From NCBI GenBank assembly GCA_030041335.1, contig JASHOB010000059.1, positions 47,345 to 111,344 of the forward strand: a stretch of DNA of 64,000 bases, read 5' to 3'. A model generated the notes under the pieces. That model did not search any database, was not told the origin of the DNA, and was given only the letters and a program-made list of their open reading frames with translations. Of this stretch, positions 9,301 to 17,733 are shown piece after piece. A program made the position numbers and the translations under genes. The DNA comes from Alphaproteobacteria bacterium (GTDB lineage Bacteria; Pseudomonadota; Alphaproteobacteria; ATCC43930; CGMCC-115725). The first letter of the stretch is position 1. Every line of letters begins with the position of its first letter.

Positions 9301-10148
9301 GCGGCTGGGTGAAGGCGCTGGGCAGAATCACCGAGCGCGGCGACCAGGCGGTTCTGGTGACCGTGATCGAGGTCAAGGGATCGACGCCGCGTGATGCCGG
9401 CGCCAAGATGGTGGTGACCCGCGACACGATCTACGACACGGTCGGCGGCGGCCATCTCGAATTAAAAGCGATCGAGCTCGCGCGCGCCATGCTGCAGCAA
9501 CGGCCGCTGCCAACGGCGCCCGCCGTCCATCGGTTCCCATTGGGACCGAGTCTCGGACAATGTTGCGGCGGCGAGGCAACGTTGCTGCTGGAGCCGATCG
9601 AACCGCCGGCTTTCCATATCGCGTTGTTCGGCGCCGGCCATGTCGGCAAAGCACTGGTGAAGTTGCTCGGCGACGTGCCATGCCGCATCACCTGGATCGA
9701 TACGCGCGACCACGTGTTTCCCGAGACGGTTCCGGGCAACGTCTCCATCGATGTCAGCGACGAGCCAGAATCGGAGATCGGCGCGATTCCCGCCGGATCG
9801 TTCGTATTGGTAATGACGCACTCGCATCCGCTCGACCAGCGCATTCTCGCGGCCGCCCTCAAACGCGACGATTTCCGGTACGTCGGCTTGATCGGCTCCG
9901 CGACGAAGCGCGCCCGGTTCATCAGACGGCTAAAGGCATCGGGTTTGAGCGAAGCGGAACTGGCGCGGCTCACCTGCCCGATCGGTGTCGAGGGCGCCGG
10001 CGGAAAGCACCCCGCCGAAATCGCAATCGCCGTCGCAGCGCAACTGCTGCAAGTGCGCGACGCCGAGGCGACCGTGCCTGTCGATCACGAAGCGGAGACC
10101 CAACGACAAATTATCCCCCTGCGTTTCGGGAGCGGCGAGAATAGATAA
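9297..10148 (+). CDS. xdhC: XdhC molybdenum cofactor insertion/sulfuration chaperone
   Basis: The 283-residue protein has the XdhC N-terminal pattern (VIEVKGSTPRDAGAKMVV), a GQCCGGEATLLLEP cysteine motif and a C-terminal Rossmann-like FGAGHVGKALVKLL domain. XdhC binds Moco, supports its sulfuration and hands it to XdhB. It is coupled to xdhB by an ATGA overlap, the usual gene order. Its last codons are followed by a 138-base gap before the ABC transporter block. Confidence 0.94.
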   Translation: MSGWVKALGRITERGDQAVLVTVIEVKGSTPRDAGAKMVVTRDTIYDTVGGGHLELKAIELARAMLQQRPLPTAPAVHRFPLGPSLGQCCGGEATLLLEPIEPPAFHIALFGAGHVGKALVKLLGDVPCRITWIDTRDHVFPETVPGNVSIDVSDEPESEIGAIPAGSFVLVMTHSHPLDQRILAAALKRDDFRYVGLIGSATKRARFIRRLKASGLSEAELARLTCPIGVEGAGGKHPAEIAIAVAAQLLQVRDAEATVPVDHEAETQRQIIPLRFGSGENR

Positions 10149-10161
10149 TGTCGAGGCAGCG

Positions 10162-10290
10162 ATGAGCGGGCCCGTTCCCCCGGTAGGCGCCGATCGAGCG
10201 CCGGCCCGGGAAGGGCTCGCAGATTTGCCCGATCGCTTGGTTCGGGGTCGGGTCCGGCAACGAGCGCGGCGTCTGGAGGGCGCCCGATGA
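10162..10290 (+). CDS. Possible 42-residue ORF bridging xdhC and the ABC ATPase
   Basis: An ATG at 10162 opens a short Arg/Pro-rich frame (MSGPVPPVGADRAPAREGL at its start) that ends in a TGA overlapping the ATG of the ABC ATPase at 10287. The ATGA overlap resembles the coupling used throughout this operon, which is the only support. Composition is that of random GC-rich DNA and I recognise no family. It may be a coupling leader or chance. Confidence 0.2.
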   Translation: MSGPVPPVGADRAPAREGLADLPDRLVRGRVRQRARRLEGAR

Positions 10291-11846
10291 CCTCAAGGGG
10301 GGGCTTGGGGAGCGTCACGCCGCGGCTCGAACTGCGGGGCATCAGCAAAAGCTACCCCGGTACGATCGCCAACAAGAACGTCGAGCTTTCCGTCATGCCG
10401 GGCGAGCTGCATGCGCTCCTCGGCGAGAATGGCGCCGGCAAGAGCACGCTGGTCAAGATCATCTATGGCGTTGTAGCGGCAGATGAGGGCGAGATCCGGT
10501 GGGAGGGTCGGCCGATCGCGGTGCATGATCCCGCTTCTGCCCGACGGCTGGGTATCGGCATGGTGTTCCAGCATTTTACCTTGTTCGAGACACTCACCGT
10601 CACGGAGAACATCGCACTCGGTCTCGAGAAGGAGCGCGATATCCGCCGCCTCGCCCGTCGTATCGAGGAGACCGCGACCAAATATGGGCTCGCGCTCGAT
10701 CCCAGCCGCTATGTCCACGACCTGTCGGTCGGTGAGCGGCAGCGGGTCGAGGTCGTGCGTTGCCTGATGCAGGAGCCCAAGCTTCTGATCATGGATGAAC
10801 CCACTTCGGTACTGACCCCGCAAGAGGTCGAACGTCTATTCGACGTGTTGCGCCGCCTTGCGGCCGAAGGTTGTTCGATACTCTACATTTCGCACAAGCT
10901 CGGTGAGATCATGGCGCTGTGCCAGCGCGCGACCGTGTTGCGCCAGGGCGCCGTGACGGCGCAATGCGACCCGCGCCGCGAGACCTCGGCCTCGCTCGCC
11001 CGCATGATGGTCGGCAGCGAGGTGCTGGCGGTGAAGCGTCCTGGTGAGCACAAAGAAGGCGACGAGGCGCTGACCGTCACGGACCTGGTTCTGGAACCGG
11101 ATGATCCGTTCGGCACCAGGCTTGACCATGTTTCCTTGAACGTCCGCAAGGGCGAGATCCTCGGCATCGCCGGGGTCGCCGGCAATGGGCAGACCGAGCT
11201 GCTGCGGGCCCTCGCTGGCGAGACGCTGGCGCCGCGCAGCGACACGATTCGCATCGAGGGCGCCAACGCGGGTCATTTGGGGCCCGCCGGCCGGCGTGCG
11301 AGGGGTCTCGCCTTCGTCCCCGAGGAACGATTGGGGCGCGGTGCGGTTGCGGAGCTTAGCCTCGCCGACAACGCGCTTCTCACCGCCTATCTCGGCGGCA
11401 ACGTCGCTGCCGGCATGGTGCAAAGCGGCGCGGTTCGAGATTTCGCTTCGGCCATCGTCAAGAGTTACAATGTCGTCTGTGCCGGGATCGACGCCGAGGC
11501 CCGCAGCCTTTCCGGCGGCAACATGCAGAAATTCATCATCGGTCGCGAGATCCTGCAACAGCCGCGCGTCCTGATCGCGGCGCATCCGACCTGGGGCGTC
11601 GATGTCGGCGCGGCGCTGACGATCCATGAAGCGCTGATCCGCCTGCGCGACGCCGGCGCCGCGGTGCTGGTGGTATCGGAGGATCTGGACGAGCTGTTTG
11701 AGATTTGCGACCGCATAGCGGTCATGAGCAAGGGCCGCATCTCGGAACCGAAGCGTGTCGGGGAAACGGATATCGACGAGATCGGGCTGCTGATGGGCGG
11801 CCTGTTCGAGGACAAGCAGCAAGCCGTGTCGCATGCCGCGGATTAA
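10287..11846 (+). CDS. ABC transporter ATP-binding protein, BMP/nucleoside type, two ABC domains
   Basis: The 519-residue protein has two fused ATPase domains. The first has a full Walker A (GENGAGKST), signature LSVGERQRVE and Walker B LLIMDEPTS. The second has a degenerate Walker A (GVAGNGQTELL) and signature LSGGNMQKF, as usual in the sugar/BMP importer class. It powers uptake through the two permeases at 11833 and 12915 with the lipoprotein-like binding protein at 13903. Directly after xdhABC, it most likely imports purines or purine nucleosides. It overlaps the next gene by 14 bases. Confidence 0.93.
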   Translation: MTSRGGLGSVTPRLELRGISKSYPGTIANKNVELSVMPGELHALLGENGAGKSTLVKIIYGVVAADEGEIRWEGRPIAVHDPASARRLGIGMVFQHFTLFETLTVTENIALGLEKERDIRRLARRIEETATKYGLALDPSRYVHDLSVGERQRVEVVRCLMQEPKLLIMDEPTSVLTPQEVERLFDVLRRLAAEGCSILYISHKLGEIMALCQRATVLRQGAVTAQCDPRRETSASLARMMVGSEVLAVKRPGEHKEGDEALTVTDLVLEPDDPFGTRLDHVSLNVRKGEILGIAGVAGNGQTELLRALAGETLAPRSDTIRIEGANAGHLGPAGRRARGLAFVPEERLGRGAVAELSLADNALLTAYLGGNVAAGMVQSGAVRDFASAIVKSYNVVCAGIDAEARSLSGGNMQKFIIGREILQQPRVLIAAHPTWGVDVGAALTIHEALIRLRDAGAAVLVVSEDLDELFEICDRIAVMSKGRISEPKRVGETDIDEIGLLMGGLFEDKQQAVSHAAD

Positions 11847-12918
11847 GCTCGAGCCGCGCGCTCAATCGTCGCGCCTGATGACGTATTTGTCGCCGCTCCT
11901 CGCGGTGGTGCTGACGCTGATGGGCGCCGCGGTCTTGTTCGCGATCCTCGGCCGCGATCCCCTTGAGGCCTATCGTGCCTTCTTCATCGATCCGGTTTCG
12001 ACCCTCTACGGCATCGGGGAATTGGGGGTGAAGGGCGCGCCGCTGATCTTGTGCGCCATCGGCCTCGCCATCGGGTTCCGCGCCAATGTCTGGAACATCG
12101 GCGCCGAAGGCCAGTTCATTCTGGGCGCCATCGCCGGCGGCGGTGTCGGCTTGTTCTTCGAACCACTGCTCGGGCCCCTCACCATGCCGGCGATGCTGAT
12201 CGCAGGCGCGCTCGGCGGTTTGATGTGGGCCGCCATCCCAGCATTCCTGAAGACCCGGTTCAACGCCAACGAGATCCTCACCTCTTTGATGCTGACCTAT
12301 GTCGCCAGCCTGTTGTTGAACTATTTGGTGCGCGGGCCATGGCGCGATCCGCAAGGCTACAACTTTCCACAGTCGAAACCATTCGACGGCTATGCGGTAT
12401 TCAATCCGTTCTTCACGGGAACGCGGCTCGGTTTGGGCGCGCTTATGGCATTGCTCGCGGTCGTGGGCGGCTGGTTTCTTATGTCGCGCAGCTTTCTCGG
12501 ATATCAGATCAAGGTGGTCGGCCTCACCCCTGCCGCCGCGACCTATGCCGGCTTCAATCAGAAGCGAGTGGTGTGGTTCTGTCTCGCCATCTCGGGCGCG
12601 CTCGCGGGCCTCGCCGGGGTCAACGAAGTGGCGGGGCCGATCGGCCAGTTGCTGCCCACCATCTCGCCGGGTTACGGCTTTACCGCGATCATTGTCGCGT
12701 TTCTGGGCCGTCTGCACCCGTTTGGCATTCTGCTCGCAGGCCTCTTGATCGCGCTCTCCTATCTTGGCGGCGAGGCGGCGCAAATCTCGCTTAATTTGCC
12801 GGTAGCCGTGGTCGGCGTCTTTCAAGGCATGCTGTTGTTCTTCCTGCTCGCCTGCGAATTGCTGGTTCGCTATCGTGTGGTCATTGGCGCACCGGCGGTG
12901 CAGAGCATCGCGGCATGA
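11833..12918 (+). CDS. ABC transporter permease, BMP/nucleoside type (first subunit)
   Basis: The 361-residue, highly hydrophobic protein has about ten membrane segments and the BPD_transp_2 signature regions GIGELGVKGAPLILCAIGLA and FRANVWNIGAEGQFILGAIA. It is the longer partner of a permease pair, as in the nucleoside NupP/YufP systems. It overlaps both neighbours (14 bases upstream, ATGA downstream), so it belongs to the same operon. The purine role is inferred from the xdh and urate genes. Confidence 0.92.
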   Translation: MPRIKLEPRAQSSRLMTYLSPLLAVVLTLMGAAVLFAILGRDPLEAYRAFFIDPVSTLYGIGELGVKGAPLILCAIGLAIGFRANVWNIGAEGQFILGAIAGGGVGLFFEPLLGPLTMPAMLIAGALGGLMWAAIPAFLKTRFNANEILTSLMLTYVASLLLNYLVRGPWRDPQGYNFPQSKPFDGYAVFNPFFTGTRLGLGALMALLAVVGGWFLMSRSFLGYQIKVVGLTPAAATYAGFNQKRVVWFCLAISGALAGLAGVNEVAGPIGQLLPTISPGYGFTAIIVAFLGRLHPFGILLAGLLIALSYLGGEAAQISLNLPVAVVGVFQGMLLFFLLACELLVRYRVVIGAPAVQSIAA

Positions 12919-13835
12919 CCGAGCTGACAGCGATCCTGGTTTCGATGGTGCTGTCGGCCACGCCGTTGCTGCTGGCGGCGGCGGGCGAGCTGGTGACCGA
13001 GAAGTCCGGCGTACTCAATCTCGGCGTGGAAGGGATGATGATCGTTGGCGCCGTGGTGGGGTTCGGTGCCGAATACAATTCGGGCAGTGCCGTCATGGGG
13101 TTCGCCGCGGCGGCGATAGGGGGCGCGCTCTTGGCGGCGCTGTTCGGCTTCTTGACGCTGTTCTTCCTCGCCAATCAGGTTGCGACCGGCCTGGCGCTGA
13201 CAATCTTTGGCCTGGGCCTGTCGGCATTGATCGGTACCGCCTATATCGGCAAGCCGTTGCCACATCTGCCGCTGCTCGATATTCCGGGGATCAGCGACCT
13301 GCCGGTTGTTGGGCCGCTGATCTTCGGTCAAGACGCGATCGTCTATCTTTCCGTGGCCGTGACCATTGCGATCGCCTGGTTCCTGTCGAGAACCCGGTTG
13401 GGTCTGGTGCTGCGGTCGGTCGGCGAGAACCACGAGGCTGCGCACGCGCTCGGCTACCCGGTGCGGCGCATCCGCTTTCTCGCCGTGCTCTTCGGTGGCG
13501 CCATGAGCGGGTTGGGCGGGGCCTATCTCTCACTGGCCTACACGCCGCTCTGGTCGCAGGGAATGACGGCCGGGCGTGGCTGGATTGCGCTGGCGCTCGT
13601 GGTGTTCTCGACCTGGAAGCCGTGGCGCTTGCTGTTCGGCGCCTATCTCTTCGGCTTTTTTTCGATCGTGCAGCTTCACGCACAGGGGTTGGCGGTGCCG
13701 ATCGCACCCGAATTCCTGTCGATGCTGCCCTACCTTGCGACGATTCTGGTGCTGGTCATCATCTCACGCGACGCCAAGCGCATCCGGCTCAACGCACCCG
13801 CCTCATTGGGCAAGGCGTTCCGCGCGACCGCATGA
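12915..13835 (+). CDS. ABC transporter permease, BMP/nucleoside type (second subunit)
   Basis: The 306-residue membrane protein of the BPD_transp_2 family has the ELVTEKSGVLNLGVEGMM segment typical of the short permease of NupQ/YufQ-like pairs. Its start overlaps the previous stop (ATGA). It forms the channel with the 11833 permease, fed by the ATPase at 10287 and the binding protein at 13903. Confidence 0.92.
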   Translation: MTELTAILVSMVLSATPLLLAAAGELVTEKSGVLNLGVEGMMIVGAVVGFGAEYNSGSAVMGFAAAAIGGALLAALFGFLTLFFLANQVATGLALTIFGLGLSALIGTAYIGKPLPHLPLLDIPGISDLPVVGPLIFGQDAIVYLSVAVTIAIAWFLSRTRLGLVLRSVGENHEAAHALGYPVRRIRFLAVLFGGAMSGLGGAYLSLAYTPLWSQGMTAGRGWIALALVVFSTWKPWRLLFGAYLFGFFSIVQLHAQGLAVPIAPEFLSMLPYLATILVLVIISRDAKRIRLNAPASLGKAFRATA

Positions 13836-13902
13836 GCAAGTTTCGGCAAAACGGCGCTCCTCGCCGATGTAGCGGCCGAGCGCAAACAAGGGGAGTGTGG
13901 AC

Positions 13903-14994
13903 ATGATGAAACGAAGAGACTTCCTAATCGGCACCGGCAGCGCGATCGCGGCGACGGCCGCCCTCGGCATGCCCTATCTCGCGCGCGCCGCAGACAAGCT
14001 GAAGGCGGCCTGGATCTTTATCGGCCCAACCGGCGATATGGGCTGGAGCTATCAGCACGACCTCGGCCGGCAGGCCGTGGCCGCGAAATATGGCGATCGC
14101 GTCGAGACCATCAAGGTCGAGAACGTGCCGGAAAGTGCCGATGCCGAGCGCGTGCTGACACAGCTCGCGAACCAGGGGTCAAAGATCATCTTCACCACGT
14201 CGTTCGGCTATATGGAGCCGACCCTCAAAGTGGCGAAGAACTTTCCAAACGTCTATTTCGAGCACGCCACCGGCTACAAACGTGCTCCGAATGTCTCGAC
14301 CTATGCCGTGCGCTTCTATGAGGGCCGCACCGTGCAGGGCACGCTCGCCGGCCGCCTCACCAAGTCGGGCATCGTCGGTTATGTCGGTTCGGTTCCAATT
14401 CCCGAAGTGGTTGGCGGCATCAACGCCTTCACCCAAGCGTTCCGGAAGATCCGGCCGGACGGCAAGGTCAAAGTCATCTATGTCAATGAATGGTTCAATC
14501 CCGGAAAAGAAGCCGATGCCGCGAAAGCGCTGATCGATCAGGGCGCCGACATCATGTGCCAGCACACCGACAGCCCGGCGCCGGTCCAGACCGCAGAGGC
14601 GCGCGGCGTTTGGTCGTTTGGCCAGTCTTCCGACATGGCCAAGTTCGGCCCGACGCGCTGTGTCACGTCCAACGTCGACAATTGGGCACCCTATTACGTG
14701 AAACGCGTTGGCATGGTGTTGGACGGCACCTGGAAATCGACCGATACCTGGGGTGGGTTGGCTGCGGGCATGCTGGTGATCCCGCCGTTCAACAAGACGG
14801 TTCCTCAAGACATCGCGAGCGAAGGCTATAAGGTGAAGCAGGCGATCATCGACGGTACGCGTCATCCCTTCGACGGTCCGGTCGCGAACCAGGCCGGCGA
14901 GATCAAGGTGGCGGCCGGCTCCAACATGCCTGACCCGGAAATCTTGGGTATCAACTGGTATGTCCAGGGGGTCGAGGGCGACCTGCGCAAATAG
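13903..14994 (+). CDS. BMP family ABC transporter substrate-binding protein, Tat signal
   Basis: The 363-residue protein has a twin-arginine signal (MMKRRDFLIGTGSAIAATAA) and then the BMP/Med family fold (AAWIFIGPTGDMGWSYQHD). I chose ATG 13903 because AAGGGGAG lies seven bases upstream; an in-frame GTG at 13897 overlaps that site. BMP proteins bind nucleosides, purines or related N-compounds. It is the last gene before a clear rho-independent terminator at 15016, closing the plus-strand block. Confidence 0.92.
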   Translation: MMKRRDFLIGTGSAIAATAALGMPYLARAADKLKAAWIFIGPTGDMGWSYQHDLGRQAVAAKYGDRVETIKVENVPESADAERVLTQLANQGSKIIFTTSFGYMEPTLKVAKNFPNVYFEHATGYKRAPNVSTYAVRFYEGRTVQGTLAGRLTKSGIVGYVGSVPIPEVVGGINAFTQAFRKIRPDGKVKVIYVNEWFNPGKEADAAKALIDQGADIMCQHTDSPAPVQTAEARGVWSFGQSSDMAKFGPTRCVTSNVDNWAPYYVKRVGMVLDGTWKSTDTWGGLAAGMLVIPPFNKTVPQDIASEGYKVKQAIIDGTRHPFDGPVANQAGEIKVAAGSNMPDPEILGINWYVQGVEGDLRK

Positions 14995-15015
14995 CAGGGT
15001 CTTCGACCGATGGTG

Positions 15016-15049
15016 CGAACGCCCTCCGTGAGAGGGCGTTCGTCTTTTA
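15016..15049 (+). terminator. Rho-independent terminator closing the purine transport operon
   Basis: A perfect 11-bp stem (CGAACGCCCTC with GAGGGCGTTCG, loop CGTGA) spans 15016-15042 and is followed by TCTTTTA. The T tract is only on the plus strand, so it ends transcription of the 13903 gene. It lies immediately beyond the stop codon of the convergent gene at 15047. Confidence 0.88.
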
Positions 15050-16807
15050 GCCGTTTTGCGCCGACAGCTCCCGTCGCTGAAGCTGGCGCAGCACTTCGTA
15101 AAGCACCCGTGCGCCGGTCTCGGCGTCGGTGGCTGAGATCGATTCCGCCGGGTTATGGCTAATGCCGCCTTTGCAGCGAACGAAAATCATGCCGACGTCG
15201 CACAGACTGGCGAGCGCCATGGCATCATGGCCGGCGCCGCTGGCGAGACGTAGTGGCTTCAGGCCGAGCGCTACAATCGCGCTCTCGATCTCCGCCATGA
15301 GCCAGTCCGAGCAGGCAACAGCCGGGCTGTCGAGCGTGCGGTCGAGCGCGAGTGTAACACCGCGCCTGCGGGCGATGGCATGCGCCGCCGCAAGAACGTC
15401 GGTGTAGGCCGCGAGCCGCGTTGCGTCGTCGGCGGCGCGCAGATCGAGGCTGAATGCGACCTTACCGGGAATCACGTTGGTGGCGCCCGGCGCGGCGGCA
15501 ATGCGCCCGACGGTCGCGACCAGGCCCGGATTGTTGCGCGCACGCCACTCGATGTCGACGATCATCTCGGCCGCCGCGGTCAGGGCGTCACGACGCAGCT
15601 GCATCGGCACAGTGCCGGCGTGGCCGGACTGGCCGACAACCTCAAGCGTGGCGCGCGTGCCCCCCGCAATCGACGTGACGATGCCGACCGGAAGATTTTC
15701 GGCCTCCAACACCGGACCCTGCTCGATGTGCAACTCGATATAGCCAAGCACTTCGCCGCGGCGGCGCGCCGCCATGGGAATTGCCGCCGGGTCGAGGCCA
15801 AACGAGAACATCGCCTGCCGCAAGGTCGTGCCATCCGCGTCTTTGCGCTCAAGCACCGCGTTGTCGAAAGTGCCGGCAACGGCGCGACTTCCCAAAAGCG
15901 TCGATTGGAAACGCACGCCCTCTTCGTCACCGAAGCCGATCACCTCGATCGCAAAGGGCAGCCGTTCGCCCTGCCGGTGGAGCGCGGCGACGCAAGCGAT
16001 TGCAGTGAGTACGCCCAGAATTCCGTCGTATTTGCCGGCATCGCGCACCGTATCGAGATGCGATCCCAACAGCAAAGCGGGTAGACCCGGCTGCGCCCCT
16101 TCGTAGCGGCCGACGACGTTGCCGATGGCATCGATCGATGCCTCCATCCCCGCGTCGCGCATCCACGCCAATACGCAGTGCGCAGCGGCACGGTGTTGCG
16201 CGGTCAGAAAAGTGCGGGTGACGGTGCCCGGTACCTCGGTCATGGCGCCGAGCTCTTCGGCTTGTGCCATCAGCCGCTCGCCGACGCCGGCCAGAGCGTC
16301 GGCTTCACCTTCCTCGACCATCGCCCCGAGGCGGAAGCGCCCGATCTTTGCCACTTCGTCGAGCGCGGTTGCGAATTCGACGTCGGCGGCATGGTCGATG
16401 CGTTCCGAGATGGCGGCGAGGATATCGGCGCGATCCCTGCCGGCCACCGCAAGGATGAACGGAAAGCCGAAGCGGTCGCGGTAGTTGCGGTTGAGATCGC
16501 GCAGCTTGACGGCGGCGTCGGGCTCTGCCGTATCGAGACCGGCGGCCGCCTGCTCGTCTCGCGACAACTTCGTCGCGACCCCGGAGTCACCGAGTTCGGG
16601 ATGCGCTTTCAACAGGGCCAGTTGACGATCGTGGTCGGCGGACATGATCGTGTCGACCATGGCGCGATGGAGCCCGTCGATGCCGACAAAGGGCCGCTTC
16701 TCCCACGCCGCTTCGGCGATCCACGGCGAATGTTCGAACGCGATGCCCACCATTTCGACGAAAGCGGCGCGGTCCATGCGGTTGAGCGCGTCGACGGTGA
16801 CGGTCAT
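15047..16807 (-). CDS. uraD-allC: Bifunctional OHCU decarboxylase (UraD) - allantoate amidohydrolase (AllC) fusion
   Basis: The 586-residue protein starts at ATG 16807, whose ATGA overlaps the puuE stop. Residues about 1-165 are UraD, with LLKAHPELGD (catalytic His region), SRDEQAAAGLDTA and NRNYRDRFGFPFILAVAGR. From about 175 an M20 peptidase-type allantoate amidohydrolase follows, with GSHLDTVRDAGKYDGILGVL, the FGDEEGVRFQSTLLGSR metal/catalytic region and ELHIEQGPVLEAENLPVGIV. UraD decarboxylates OHCU to S-allantoin, and AllC hydrolyses allantoate to ureidoglycine, CO2 and ammonia. The two activities flank the allantoinase step made by the neighbouring puuE, so the fusion joins non-consecutive steps. 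Confidence 0.94.
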   Translation of the reverse strand: MTVTVDALNRMDRAAFVEMVGIAFEHSPWIAEAAWEKRPFVGIDGLHRAMVDTIMSADHDRQLALLKAHPELGDSGVATKLSRDEQAAAGLDTAEPDAAVKLRDLNRNYRDRFGFPFILAVAGRDRADILAAISERIDHAADVEFATALDEVAKIGRFRLGAMVEEGEADALAGVGERLMAQAEELGAMTEVPGTVTRTFLTAQHRAAAHCVLAWMRDAGMEASIDAIGNVVGRYEGAQPGLPALLLGSHLDTVRDAGKYDGILGVLTAIACVAALHRQGERLPFAIEVIGFGDEEGVRFQSTLLGSRAVAGTFDNAVLERKDADGTTLRQAMFSFGLDPAAIPMAARRRGEVLGYIELHIEQGPVLEAENLPVGIVTSIAGGTRATLEVVGQSGHAGTVPMQLRRDALTAAAEMIVDIEWRARNNPGLVATVGRIAAAPGATNVIPGKVAFSLDLRAADDATRLAAYTDVLAAAHAIARRRGVTLALDRTLDSPAVACSDWLMAEIESAIVALGLKPLRLASGAGHDAMALASLCDVGMIFVRCKGGISHNPAESISATDAETGARVLYEVLRQLQRRELSAQNG

Positions 16808-17733
16808 GGCGCCGCTTTGCGGTATGGATGATGCTTTCGCCAATGCTTGGCGATGTCGACGCGGCGGCAAACCCAAACGCGGTCGTGACGCTGGGCGTGA
16901 TCGAGAAAGCGTGCCAATGCCTGCGCGCGGCCGGGACGTCCGACCAGCCGGCAATGGAGACCGACCGACATCATGCGCGGCTTGGTCGCGCCCTCGGCGT
17001 AGAGCAGGTCGAAAGTATCTTTGAGATATTGGAAGAAATGCTCGCCATTGCCGAAGCCCTGCGCCGTGGTCAAGCGCATGTCGTTCGCCTCGAGCGTGTA
17101 CGGCACGATGAGATGAGGTTTGCCCTCGACCTCGGTCCAATAGGGAAGTTCGTCCGCGTAGGAATCGGCATCATAGAGAAAGCCGCCATGCTCGGCGACA
17201 AGCCGGCGGGTGTTCGGTCCCATGCGCCCGGTGTACCAGCCCAGTGGTTTGACGCCTGAGACGCGTTCGATCGCTTCAACCGCAAGGCCGATATGGGCGC
17301 GCTCGGTTTCGGCATCGACATATTGGTAGTCGATCCAGCGCCAGCCGTGCGATGCGATTTCGAAATCGGCCTCCACCATGGAAGCGGCGATCTCCGGCAC
17401 GCGCGCCAGCGCCATGCCGACGGCGAACACCGTGACCGGCAGTCCGCGCTCGCCGAAGATTCGGCGCAGCCGCCACCAACCGACGCGACTGCCGTATTCG
17501 TAGTGGGATTCCATGTTGATGTGCCGCACCCCCAAGAGCGGCACGGCATTGACGATGTCCGACAGAAACGCCTCCGAAGCCGCGTCGCCGTGAAGAATGT
17601 TGTTTTCCCCGCCTTCCTCGAAATTGATGACGAACTGAAGGGCGAGCCGTGCATCCCCCGGCCATTTTGGATCGGGCCAATCGCGGCCGTAACCGACCAT
17701 GTCGCGCGGATAGGGTTGGCGGGCGTCAATCAA
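16804..17733 (-). CDS. puuE: Allantoinase PuuE (polysaccharide deacetylase-like)
   Basis: The 309-residue protein has the N-terminal RDMVGYGRDWPDPKWPGDA typical of PuuE, the deacetylase-fold core (FVINFEEGGEN and ASHGWRWIDYQ) and GWYTGRMGPNTRRL. This metal-independent allantoinase opens the hydantoin ring of allantoin to allantoate. It overlaps puuD at its start by eight bases and the UraD-AllC gene at its end by four, forming a tight urate operon. Confidence 0.95.
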   Translation of the reverse strand: MIDARQPYPRDMVGYGRDWPDPKWPGDARLALQFVINFEEGGENNILHGDAASEAFLSDIVNAVPLLGVRHINMESHYEYGSRVGWWRLRRIFGERGLPVTVFAVGMALARVPEIAASMVEADFEIASHGWRWIDYQYVDAETERAHIGLAVEAIERVSGVKPLGWYTGRMGPNTRRLVAEHGGFLYDADSYADELPYWTEVEGKPHLIVPYTLEANDMRLTTAQGFGNGEHFFQYLKDTFDLLYAEGATKPRMMSVGLHCRLVGRPGRAQALARFLDHAQRHDRVWVCRRVDIAKHWRKHHPYRKAAP

